NCBI GenBank assembly: GCA_021812865.1
Contig: JAKAMP010000197.1
Coordinates: 1-6,026, forward strand
Direction of reading: 5' to 3'
Length of the DNA: 6,026 nt
Source: Bacteroidota bacterium
GTDB lineage: Bacteria; Bacteroidota; Bacteroidia; Bacteroidales; JAAYUG01
In this document: positions 1 through 6,026 of the stretch, piece by piece
Layout of the letters: every line of letters starts with the position of its first letter
How positions within the stretch are numbered: the stretch's first letter is position 1
The notes under the pieces: model-generated
Seen by the model: only the letters and a program-made list of their open reading frames with translations
Database searches by the model: none
Told to the model about the DNA's origin: nothing
Made by a program: the position numbers and the translations under genes

Positions 1-1
1 T

Positions 2-73
2 GTGGTTTACCTGCAGGCCGATATCTGTCGACATAACCTGCTGGTAGAGATAGAAGCGGAAAAATCATCATAG
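2..73 (+). CDS. C-terminal end of an upstream gene, product unrecognised (partial)
   Basis: An open frame enters from the left edge and ends at a TAG at 71-73. It gives 23 residues, beginning VVYLQADICRHNLLVEIEA and ending in KSS. The alternating hydrophobic pattern (VVYLQ, LLVEIEA) would suit a final beta strand of a soluble or exported enzyme, and the base composition is less AT-rich than the DNA that follows, so I read it as a genuine gene end. The fragment is too short to assign to a family, and a chance open frame of 23 codons cannot be excluded. If real, the gene is co-directional with the susC/susD pair but separated from it by about 510 bases, so it probably belongs to a different transcript, although possibly to the same PUL. 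Confidence 0.45.
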   Translation: MVYLQADICRHNLLVEIEAEKSS

Positions 74-205
74 ATCATTCAAATAGTATAAAGATGATCC
101 CTGTCCAAGCCTGAAGAATAAGTATCTCATATCATTCTGATTATCTTTTTATTGCACTTCTTTTAACATTTTATTAACAAATGCCATTATATTCAGCTGC
201 AAGTA

Positions 206-236
206 TTTCATATTAGAAAAAAATGAATTAAATTTA
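206..236 (+). promoter_or_regulatory. Weak candidate Bacteroidota-type promoter
   Basis: TTTC at 206-209 and TAAATTTA at 229-236 are separated by 19 bases. The Bacteroides housekeeping promoter is a TTTG at about -33 and TAnnTTTG at about -7 with a spacer near 19-21 bases, so each half has one mismatch at the final G and the spacing fits. It would start transcription near position 243 and give a leader of about 340 bases before susC. In DNA this AT-rich such matches arise easily by chance. Other near matches (TTCATTTG at 422-429, TCATTTTG at 446-453) lack a well-placed upstream partner. Confidence 0.22.
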
Positions 237-242
237 CTTTTA

Positions 243-270
243 AATTAAAGTGTATTATTAACACTTAATT
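243..270. repeat. Inverted repeat, candidate operator or leader hairpin
   Basis: The left arm AATT-A-AAGTGT (243-253) pairs with the right arm ACACTTAATT (261-270) around a 7-base centre ATTATTA. This gives 10 pairs with one bulged A at 247, and the inner 6 pairs AAGTGT/ACACTT are perfect. It sits directly downstream of the candidate -7 element, where a repressor or activator site, or a hairpin at the 5' end of the transcript, could act. The arms are AT-rich, so chance is possible, but the inner GTGT/ACAC core is less trivial than the surrounding A/T runs. No regulator gene is in the window to link it with. Confidence 0.35.
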
Positions 271-301
271 GATAAAACATCCAGACGGCGTTAGAGGGGG
301 A

Positions 302-323
302 GGATTTGCGTAAATCCGCAAAT
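302..323 (+). promoter_or_regulatory. Two overlapping, mutually exclusive hairpins in the susC leader
   Basis: GGATTT (302-307) pairs perfectly with AAATCC (312-317) around a GCGT loop. ATTTGCG (304-310) also pairs perfectly with CGCAAAT (317-323) around a 6-base loop. The two share the ATTT segment and cannot form together. Such an arrangement can act as an RNA switch or as a protein-binding palindrome; here the function is unknown. There is no following T-run, so neither is a typical intrinsic terminator. Confidence 0.35.
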
Positions 324-474
324 GAAAAAGATAACAGGACCTCAACCATGAACGACTCAAATGAAGTAATTCCCCTAATCTGCATTCTTTCTGTTCACCG
401 GAAGAAATGTTGCTATGGCAATTCATTTGTTAAATGGATATCGCATCATTTTGTCTAACCCTATCTCTGAAATC

Positions 475-588
475 ATGAAAAAACTTGATTATTCGAGGCT
501 ATTCCCTGCAAGGGGCTCTCCCCAAGCACAATCCTCTACGATACAGCTTAATGCTCAAACACCTACTAAACTAATTCTTAACCTATGA
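475..588 (+). other. Short ORF overlapping the susC start (possible leader peptide; doubtful)
   Basis: ATG at 475 opens a 37-codon frame that begins MKKLDYSRLFPARGSPQAQ and stops with TGA at 586-588. The stop overlaps the susC ATG (585-587) as ATGA, the arrangement seen in translationally coupled genes. The peptide has no signal sequence, hydrophobic segment or recognisable domain, and no clear ribosome binding site precedes its start. It could be a leader peptide that feeds ribosomes onto susC, or a chance frame. The overlap is the only positive evidence. Confidence 0.2.
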
Positions 589-3500
589 AACGAACACATT
601 TGTTGATTTCACATTTAGCCAGGGTTATAATCGTCTTTCTTATATTTATCCTGGCTGGCTTTCAGTACATCAGCGCCCAGGTTACCATAACCGGAACCGT
701 TACCAGTTCCGAGGATAACGCACCCATACCAGGGGTTAATGTTATTCAAAAGGGTACAACCATTGGAGGCATAACCGATGCACAGGGAAAATTCAAAGTA
801 ACGGTATCAGGCAATGATGTCATTCTTTTATTTTCTTTTGTAGGGATGCAAACCGCAGAGGTTCCGGTTTCTGGTCAGACAAATATCGACGTGGTATTAC
901 ATCCCGAAACATCAGAGTTGAATGAAGTGGTGGTTGTGGGATATGGCAACGCGAAGAAGGCTACGCTTTCGGGCGCCGTATATGAAGCAAAAGGCGATAT
1001 GCTGAAACAGTCGCCATCAACCAACTTCAGTAATACACTTGCCGGCAGAATACCTGGCCTCGTTGCCTATACACGAAGCGGTGAACCCGGACAGGATGCA
1101 GCTACTTTGCTGATCCGCGGGATGAATACCATGGGCGATAACAGTCCACTCATTGTGGTGGATGGTATTCCCAACCGCGATCTGAACCGCCTTGATCCGA
1201 TGGACATTGAAACATTCACCGTTCTGAAAGATGCCTCTGCCGCTATTTACGGTACTCAAGCAGCTAATGGTGTTATCCTCATCACCACCAAGCGTGGTCG
1301 CGTTGGAAAACCCACCATTACTATCAATCTCAATGGAGGCTTCAACCAGCCCACGCGCATCCCTAAAATGGCCGATGCAGCTACATACGCTACCATGCTT
1401 AATGAGATCGCATACTACAAGAATTCATCCGTTGGAATGAACAGTGTATATTCCGAAGCCGATATCCAGAAATTCAAAGATGGCTCCGATCCTTGGGGGC
1501 ACCCCAACACTGACTGGTTCAAATCGGTTTTCAAACCCTGGACGGAACAGGATTACGAAAACATTTCCATTACGGGTGGTACCGACAATATGAAGTATTT
1601 CCTATCCCTGGGAAGGAAATTCGAAGACGCGTATTATAAACACAGCGCCACCAGCTATTCTCAATATAACTTCCGCAGCAATATCGATGGCAAAGTATCC
1701 AAGGACATCGATGTATCGTTCGACGTATCCGGGCGCCAGGAAAATCTCGACTACCCCACCGTTGGCGTAGGCGATATCTTCCGTATGCTTATGAGAGGCA
1801 AACCCAACATGCCAGCTTTCTGGCCAAACGGATTGCCTGGTCCAGATATTGAGTATGGTTTCAACCCTGCAGTGGTCTGCACCGATGCCACTGGGTATAA
1901 TGATACCAAGAACTATCTGCTCGAAAGCAACCTGAGGGTGAACATTAAAATCCCATGGGTAAGAGGTTTATCCGTGCAAATGAACGGATCGTATGACAAA
2001 AGTTTCCAGTTCGGAAAAGAATTCCAGACCCCCTGGTACCTTTACAGCTGGGATGGAACAAGCTATGATTCCAATAACATTCCTGTATTGATCAAAGGAC
2101 AAAGAGGTTTAAGCACCCCTCAGCTTACAGAAAACACGAGCGATGAATACAAAATCACGGGGAACGCTTTTGCTACCTACGAAACAACCATCGCCGGGAA
2201 CCATAACTTCAAGATTATGATCGGAACGGAAAGTCAGAAAGGCCTTACTAACTGGTTCAATGCGTTCCGTAAAAATTATGTTACCAGCCTGGTTGACCAG
2301 CTTTTCGCCGGAGCCAATGACACCTACATGAGCAACAACGGTTCAGCATACCAGAATGCCCATATGAGCTACTTTGGCCGTCTGAACTATAATTACATGC
2401 AGAAATACCTTGTTGAATTCCTTATCAGGGAAGATGGTTCTTATATGTTCAAGCCCGGTAAGAATTTTGGTACTTTCCCTGGAGTCTCTCTGGGATGGCG
2501 TATTTCGGAAGAAGGCTTCTGGAAAGACAATATCAAGTTCTTTGATGATTTCAAAATCAGGGCTTCATGGGGCCAGACAGGTAATGATCGAATTTACTAT
2601 AATGGAGCATATCAGGAATACAGGTACCTTGCATTGTATGGATTCATTTCTGGCAGAAACTATGTATTCGGCCAGAGCAATAATGTTCAGCTCCTTACAG
2701 AACAGGCAGTTGCCAATCCAAATGTAACCTGGGAAGTTGCCAACCAGGTAAATTTCGGAATCAATGCTACGATGCTGAATTCTAAGTTATCCTTTGAAGG
2801 CGACATCTTTTACAACGACCGTACACACATCATGATACAGAAGAATGCATCGATTCCTTCCACAGCCGGATTTACACCCCCCCCTGAAAATATCGGAAAG
2901 ATGTCGAATAAAGGATTTGAATTCGTGATTGCATACCATGGAGGTGCAGGCGATTTCCGTTATGATGTTTCCCTGAACGGTAGCTATGCAAAGAATAAAA
3001 TTGTTTACTGGGACGAAACACCAGGCATTCCGGATTACCAGAAATCAACAGATCGTCCATTGGGTTCATCCCTCTATTATGAAGCTATTGGCGTATTCAA
3101 GGACTCCGCAGCTCTGATGGCTTATCCCCATTGGGCAGGGGCAAGACCTGGCGATGTAATCTTCAAGGATGTGGATGGCAACGGAGTAATTGACGGACTT
3201 GACAGGGTAATGAATGAAAAAAGCGGAACCCCACGATTCATCGGAGGACTTAGTGTTCACGCCGAATACAAGCAATTTGACATATCTATGTTGTTCCAGG
3301 GTGCTGCCGGCGCAGTGGTCTATATTAATCCTGAATCGGGCACCATTGGTAACTTCTACCAGTATTATGCCGAGAACCGTTGGACACCTACAAATCCCAG
3401 CAGCACCTTCCCCAGGGCATGGGACCGCGACAATGAATACTGGAGAAGTCAGGCCAACACCTTCTGGCTCAGATCCACAGACTATATCCGCCTGAAAAAT

Positions 3501-3689
3501 ATCGAGATCGGTTACACCATATCACCCACATTCTGCAAGAAGATTGGTGTGGAACGTTTCCGGGTATATACTAATGCTCTTAACCTTTTCACCCTGGATA
3601 AGGCTAAGCTGATTGATCCTGAACTCACTGCAGGAACATCCTATTCGCTGCAAAGGGTAATCAATCTCGGTGCAACCTTAACCTTTTAA
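585..3689 (+). CDS. SusC/RagA-family TonB-linked outer membrane transporter
   Basis: This 1034-residue protein is the expected size for a SusC homologue, an outer-membrane TonB-dependent channel that imports glycan oligomers under a SusD lid. Residues 1-32 are a signal peptide (hydrophobic VIIVFLIFILAGF, cleavage likely after SAQ). Residues about 33-107 form the carboxypeptidase-regulatory-like beta-sandwich typical of the family. NEVVVVGYG (113-121) is the TonB box region. The plug follows, with LIRGM (176-180), LIVVDGIP (189-196) and the family signature IYGTQAANGVILITTKRG (221-238). The rest is a beta barrel ending in an aromatic residue (TLTF). An EF-hand-like loop DVDGNGVIDGLD lies at 862-873. 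There is no N-terminal STN domain, so it is a transporter and not a sigma/anti-sigma transducer. The start is the first Met before the signal peptide; no Shine-Dalgarno is visible, as is usual in this phylum. The substrate is inferred only from the downstream GH43. Confidence 0.96.
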   Translation: MKRTHLLISHLARVIIVFLIFILAGFQYISAQVTITGTVTSSEDNAPIPGVNVIQKGTTIGGITDAQGKFKVTVSGNDVILLFSFVGMQTAEVPVSGQTNIDVVLHPETSELNEVVVVGYGNAKKATLSGAVYEAKGDMLKQSPSTNFSNTLAGRIPGLVAYTRSGEPGQDAATLLIRGMNTMGDNSPLIVVDGIPNRDLNRLDPMDIETFTVLKDASAAIYGTQAANGVILITTKRGRVGKPTITINLNGGFNQPTRIPKMADAATYATMLNEIAYYKNSSVGMNSVYSEADIQKFKDGSDPWGHPNTDWFKSVFKPWTEQDYENISITGGTDNMKYFLSLGRKFEDAYYKHSATSYSQYNFRSNIDGKVSKDIDVSFDVSGRQENLDYPTVGVGDIFRMLMRGKPNMPAFWPNGLPGPDIEYGFNPAVVCTDATGYNDTKNYLLESNLRVNIKIPWVRGLSVQMNGSYDKSFQFGKEFQTPWYLYSWDGTSYDSNNIPVLIKGQRGLSTPQLTENTSDEYKITGNAFATYETTIAGNHNFKIMIGTESQKGLTNWFNAFRKNYVTSLVDQLFAGANDTYMSNNGSAYQNAHMSYFGRLNYNYMQKYLVEFLIREDGSYMFKPGKNFGTFPGVSLGWRISEEGFWKDNIKFFDDFKIRASWGQTGNDRIYYNGAYQEYRYLALYGFISGRNYVFGQSNNVQLLTEQAVANPNVTWEVANQVNFGINATMLNSKLSFEGDIFYNDRTHIMIQKNASIPSTAGFTPPPENIGKMSNKGFEFVIAYHGGAGDFRYDVSLNGSYAKNKIVYWDETPGIPDYQKSTDRPLGSSLYYEAIGVFKDSAALMAYPHWAGARPGDVIFKDVDGNGVIDGLDRVMNEKSGTPRFIGGLSVHAEYKQFDISMLFQGAAGAVVYINPESGTIGNFYQYYAENRWTPTNPSSTFPRAWDRDNEYWRSQANTFWLRSTDYIRLKNIEIGYTISPTFCKKIGVERFRVYTNALNLFTLDKAKLIDPELTAGTSYSLQRVINLGATLTF
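2877..2884 (+). repeat. C8 homopolymer inside susC
   Basis: Eight consecutive C residues encode part of TPPPE (around residues 765-769) in the barrel region. The frame is intact and SusC-like on both sides. Such tracts are prone to replication slippage and to read errors, so it is noted as a possible instability point. Confidence 0.8.
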
Positions 3690-3693
3690 TACC

Positions 3694-3697
3694 AGGA
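3694..3697 (+). promoter_or_regulatory. Possible ribosome binding site for susD
   Basis: AGGA ends three bases before the susD ATG, inside the 11-base susC-susD gap. The spacing is shorter than ideal, and Bacteroidota often start translation without Shine-Dalgarno pairing, so its role is uncertain. The tight gap itself suggests that susD is translated from the susC transcript. Confidence 0.3.
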
Positions 3698-3700
3698 ATT

Positions 3701-5545
3701 ATGAGAAATATACTGAATATAGTCAAACTAACTTTCATCATCGGTATCCTTGCATCTTGCTCGAAGGACTATGTTAACCTTAAACCCTTGCAGGATTACT
3801 CGGATGCTTCTGTATGGCAAGACCCAAACCTTGTTGAGACCTTTGTAAACAATATATACCGGAACGCCCTTGGCTTCCCCTTTTCCATTGAAAGGTTGTC
3901 GGACTATGTGGATGAATCGAATTTCACTCCCGACTGGGGTGTATCCGATTTCAACAAGAGCCTGATAACCCAGGATGACCTTATGGGATGGCAGGTGGGC
4001 TGGGCTACTCCCCACACCTTGCACTACCGCTGGGCGCCCTTGTATAAAAACGTCAGAAACTGCAACATCTTCTTCTCGAAGATCAATGATGTACCCTTCG
4101 ACGACCCGAGCTGGAAAGCAAGGCTGAAAGGCGAAGCTTTCTTCCTGCGGGCATACACCTATCATTATTTGGTGGCCCTTTATGGCGGTGTTCCTATCAT
4201 TACCAAACCCTATGGACTGAATGATGATTTCCAGGTAGCAAGAAACACTTACGAAGATTGCATCAATTTTATCGTTGCCGATCTTGATTCCGCCGCAAAC
4301 CTGCTGCCAGAAACATACAGCAACGATATGAGGGGCCGTGCCACCAAGGGAGCAGCACTTGCCCTCAAGGCACGCACATTGCTCTATGCAGCAAGCGACC
4401 TGCACGCACTGCAGTCAAGTTATGCGCCCTCTTATTCAAATCCCGAGTTGCTCGGATATGTTGGAGGTGATAGAACTGCTCGCTGGACTGCAGCAAAAAA
4501 CGCAGCCAAGGCGGTGATTGATATGGGTATCTACGACTTGTATAAAGGAGATCCCGCTCCGGGAGATTCCATTGCCCAAACGATCTCCAACTATTTCACC
4601 TCTTATGGCTATGAGAATGAAGACATCCTTCTTCAATATTTCACGCCAAAAACAGACGAGGATTGGGATGGCTATAATCCTGCTCTCTATTGCGGTCCAA
4701 ACGGTTATCACAACTGGGGAAATAACTGTCCGCTTGGTGAACTGGTTGACGACTATGAAATGAAGGACGGCTCTGCATTCGACTGGAACAATCCTGCCGA
4801 AAAAGCCTCTCCTTATTCCAACCGTGAAGCCCGTTTCTATGCAACCATCCTATACGAAGGAGCCCACTGGAGAAAACGACCCACCGATGTGCAGACACTC
4901 GATCCATGGGACCGGATCCAAGTTGGAGCGGTATATGATGCTACCGGCACCAATATGCTTGTTTCCGGCGTAGATACCCGCAGCGGCCCGATTGAAGACT
5001 GGAACGGTGGTTATACCGGTTATTATGTACGTAAATTTGTGGATGTATCGGTTGACCCTCAGTACGTAAAGCAAGACATCCCCTTCCGGCATATCCGTTA
5101 TGCCGAAGTGCTGCTAAACTATGCAGAAGCCTGTATAGAGCTTGGACAGGAGGATGAAGCGCGCACCTACATCAATATGATCAGGAAAAGAGCCGGTCAA
5201 CCAGCAATTTCCGAAACAGGTGATGCACTGCGCCAGAGATACAGGCACGAACGCCGCATCGAGCTGGCTTATGAAGACCACCGTTTCTGGGATGTACGCC
5301 GCTGGCTCATTGGCCCCGACGCATATCACCAGACCCATGCCATAAGCGTTAAATACCTGGCTACAGGTACACCTACCACTTACCGCCAGGCTGATGGTTC
5401 CACCTGGGGAAATCCGGTTTTTGAAAACATCGAAGGCCCCAAGCCCATGGAAACAAGAGCCTGGAACGATAAGGCATACTTCTTCCCCATCATGCGCGAT
5501 GAAATGAACAAAAACACTCTGCTCATTCAAAACCCCGGATACTAG
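3701..5545 (+). CDS. SusD/RagB-family nutrient-binding outer membrane lipoprotein
   Basis: This 614-residue SusD homologue is a surface lipoprotein that binds glycan and caps its SusC partner. The signal peptide ends in a lipobox, LASC, with Cys20 the lipidated residue; it is followed by SKDY, whose charged residue near the Cys resembles the surface-export signals of Bacteroidota lipoproteins. The N-terminal SusD-like domain with TPR helices covers about residues 24-230, with the conserved stretches GEAFFLRAYTYHYLVALYGG (144-163) and RATKGAALALKARTLLYA (213-230). The C-terminal SusD domain covers about 300-614, with FRHIRYAEVLLNYAEA (462-477), INMIRKRAG (491-499), RHERRIELAYEDHRFWDVRR (515-534) and the usual ending LLIQNPGY. 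The central part is rich in Trp, Tyr and Asp (for example 320-345 and 385-445), as expected for a carbohydrate-binding face, though specific contacts cannot be named. It is slightly longer than many SusDs (about 500-600). It lies 11 bases after susC and is followed by a terminator. Confidence 0.95.
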   Translation: MRNILNIVKLTFIIGILASCSKDYVNLKPLQDYSDASVWQDPNLVETFVNNIYRNALGFPFSIERLSDYVDESNFTPDWGVSDFNKSLITQDDLMGWQVGWATPHTLHYRWAPLYKNVRNCNIFFSKINDVPFDDPSWKARLKGEAFFLRAYTYHYLVALYGGVPIITKPYGLNDDFQVARNTYEDCINFIVADLDSAANLLPETYSNDMRGRATKGAALALKARTLLYAASDLHALQSSYAPSYSNPELLGYVGGDRTARWTAAKNAAKAVIDMGIYDLYKGDPAPGDSIAQTISNYFTSYGYENEDILLQYFTPKTDEDWDGYNPALYCGPNGYHNWGNNCPLGELVDDYEMKDGSAFDWNNPAEKASPYSNREARFYATILYEGAHWRKRPTDVQTLDPWDRIQVGAVYDATGTNMLVSGVDTRSGPIEDWNGGYTGYYVRKFVDVSVDPQYVKQDIPFRHIRYAEVLLNYAEACIELGQEDEARTYINMIRKRAGQPAISETGDALRQRYRHERRIELAYEDHRFWDVRRWLIGPDAYHQTHAISVKYLATGTPTTYRQADGSTWGNPVFENIEGPKPMETRAWNDKAYFFPIMRDEMNKNTLLIQNPGY

Positions 5546-5565
5546 AAATAGCGTAAGTTGAAAGT

Positions 5566-5610
5566 GAAAGCGCCGGAACATCAGTTACCTGATCGCCGGC
5601 GCTTTCTTTT
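5566..5610 (+). terminator. Intrinsic terminator after susD
   Basis: GAAAGCGCCGG (5566-5576) pairs perfectly over 11 bases with CCGGCGCTTTC (5596-5606). Inside it a second perfect stem, ATCAG (5580-5584) with CTGAT (5589-5593), closes a TTAC loop. TTTT (5607-5610), then ATT, follows. The A-rich 5' flank (AAAG at 5561-5564) can also pair with the T-run, so weak termination on the opposite strand is conceivable. The hairpin starts 20 bases after the susD stop and ends about 30 bases before the hydrolase start, so it should stop or reduce transcription from susC-susD into the hydrolase gene. Confidence 0.88.
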
Positions 5611-5641
5611 ATTGCTTAACTTTATTAAAAGCTTACTCATC

Positions 5642-6026
5642 ATGAAAAAATCTTTGTTTACAGCTTTTTCTGTTGTTTCTCTGATCATCTTGACCTTATG
5701 CAACAGCCCTCGAAAACCAATCATTCCAGGAGACATTTGGTACGATACCGATCAACACCCAATCAATGCACATGGAGGGGGGATTCTTTATTATGGCGGC
5801 ACCTATTACTGGTTCGGGGAATATAAAAAAGGTGAAACCTGGAAACTTAAGAAAATCCAGAACTGGGAATGCTTCCGATGTGATGCTGGCGGCGTGTCGT
5901 GCTATTCATCCAAAAACCTCACCGACTGGAAATTTGAAGGAATAGCTCTGAAGCCCGAAACCAGGGACTCATCAAGCGATCTTTATATTGGTAAAGTAAT
6001 TGAACGACCCAAAGTCATTTACAACG
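5642..6026 (+). CDS. GH43-like glycoside hydrolase, N-terminal part (runs off the right edge)
   Basis: The visible 128 residues start with a signal peptide (KKSLF, then a hydrophobic core) ending in LTLC at 17-20. This resembles a lipobox, but Leu before the Cys is atypical, so lipoprotein or simple secretion are both possible. Mature sequence motifs are INAHGGGILYYGGTYYWFGE (41-60), GGVSCYSSKNLTDWKFEG (83-100) and IGKVIERPKVIYN (116-128). These match the first blades of the five-bladed propeller in the GH43 group that contains exo-beta-1,3-galactanases and related arabinogalactan-active enzymes. The DP start that carries the catalytic base Asp in most GH43 enzymes is absent, replaced by N-A-H. 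Cys77, Cys80 and Cys87 lie close together near a basic loop (62-72). The likely role is to trim galactan or arabinogalactan side or main chains in the periplasm or at the surface. The catalytic acid and C-terminal domains are outside the window, so the specificity is open. Confidence 0.82.
   Translation, partial: MKKSLFTAFSVVSLIILTLCNSPRKPIIPGDIWYDTDQHPINAHGGGILYYGGTYYWFGEYKKGETWKLKKIQNWECFRCDAGGVSCYSSKNLTDWKFEGIALKPETRDSSSDLYIGKVIERPKVIYN

Larger units (their letters stand above)
74..584. other. Long intergenic region / probable susC leader
   Basis: No convincing protein gene lies in this 511-base stretch. Positions about 120-275 are strongly AT-rich and look like a promoter region. From about 276 the composition becomes more balanced, which would fit a transcribed 5' leader of roughly 300 bases. 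Contents that can be pointed to are a weak promoter-like pair (206-236), an inverted repeat (243-270), two overlapping alternative hairpins (302-323), a small GGGG-CTCT-CCCC hairpin (512-523), and short ORFs at 322-351, 348-458 and 475-588. No strong terminator is visible for the upstream gene; only a 6-bp GATCAT/ATGATC pairing (73-78 with 94-99) follows its stop codon. No tRNA or known riboswitch was recognised. Confidence 0.6.

Noticed and set aside
73..99. GATCAT/ATGATC pairing as terminator of the upstream gene
   Set aside because: The stem is only 6 pairs with a 15-base loop, starts within the stop codon, and has no T-run after it.
446..453. TCATTTTG as a -7 promoter element with TTTG at 426-429
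   Set aside because: It has a mismatch at the important A, and the spacer is 16 bases, shorter than the usual 19-21.
348..458. 36-codon ORF in the leader (begins MNDSNEVIPLICILSVHRKK)
   Set aside because: No domain, no good ribosome binding site, and rare-looking composition. Kept only as context for the ATGA overlap finding, not called as a gene.
3168..3203. EF-hand-like loop DVDGNGVIDGLD in SusC as a sign of a special calcium-dependent transporter
   Set aside because: A D-x-D-G-x-G type loop at this place is common among SusC homologues, so it is an ordinary family feature.
3728..4405. Antisense open frame of 225 codons within susD
   Set aside because: It lies wholly opposite a well-supported SusD gene, has no recognisable domain, and its Cys- and Ile-rich composition is typical of the reverse complement of coding DNA.
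5114..5581. Antisense open frame of 155 codons over the 3' end of susD
   Set aside because: It is opposite conserved SusD C-terminal motifs, and its start falls inside the terminator hairpin. No domain is visible.

Overview
The window looks like part of a polysaccharide utilization locus (PUL) from a member of the Bacteroidota, most likely Bacteroidales or a relative. The reasons are a SusC-like TonB-dependent transporter followed directly by a SusD-like surface lipoprotein, then a glycoside hydrolase. The susC start has no clear Shine-Dalgarno sequence and the non-coding DNA is AT-rich, both usual for this phylum. All intact genes lie on the + strand.

Layout: positions 2-73 appear to be the last codons of an upstream gene that starts outside the window. 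Positions 74-584 are a roughly 510-base region with no convincing gene. Its first half is very AT-rich and holds a weak promoter-like pair, with an inverted repeat (243-270) just downstream. Its second half holds two overlapping, mutually exclusive hairpins (302-323) and a few very short ORFs, one of which overlaps the susC start by ATGA. The susC-like gene (585-3689) and susD-like gene (3701-5545) are 11 bases apart and form a transcriptional unit. A strong hairpin terminator (5566-5610) follows susD. A GH43-like hydrolase begins at 5642 and runs off the right edge.

Working together (inference from the family): the SusD lipoprotein captures an oligosaccharide at the cell surface and forms a lid on the SusC channel, which imports it using TonB energy. 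The hydrolase trims the glycan. The visible part of the hydrolase resembles the GH43 branch that contains exo-beta-1,3-galactanases and related arabinogalactan-active enzymes, so a galactan or arabinogalactan substrate is the best guess. It is only a guess, because the enzyme is truncated. This is otherwise an ordinary PUL core. The points worth a second look are the structured susC leader, the terminator between susD and the hydrolase, and the non-canonical GH43 active-site start. I see no evidence of a wholly new system.
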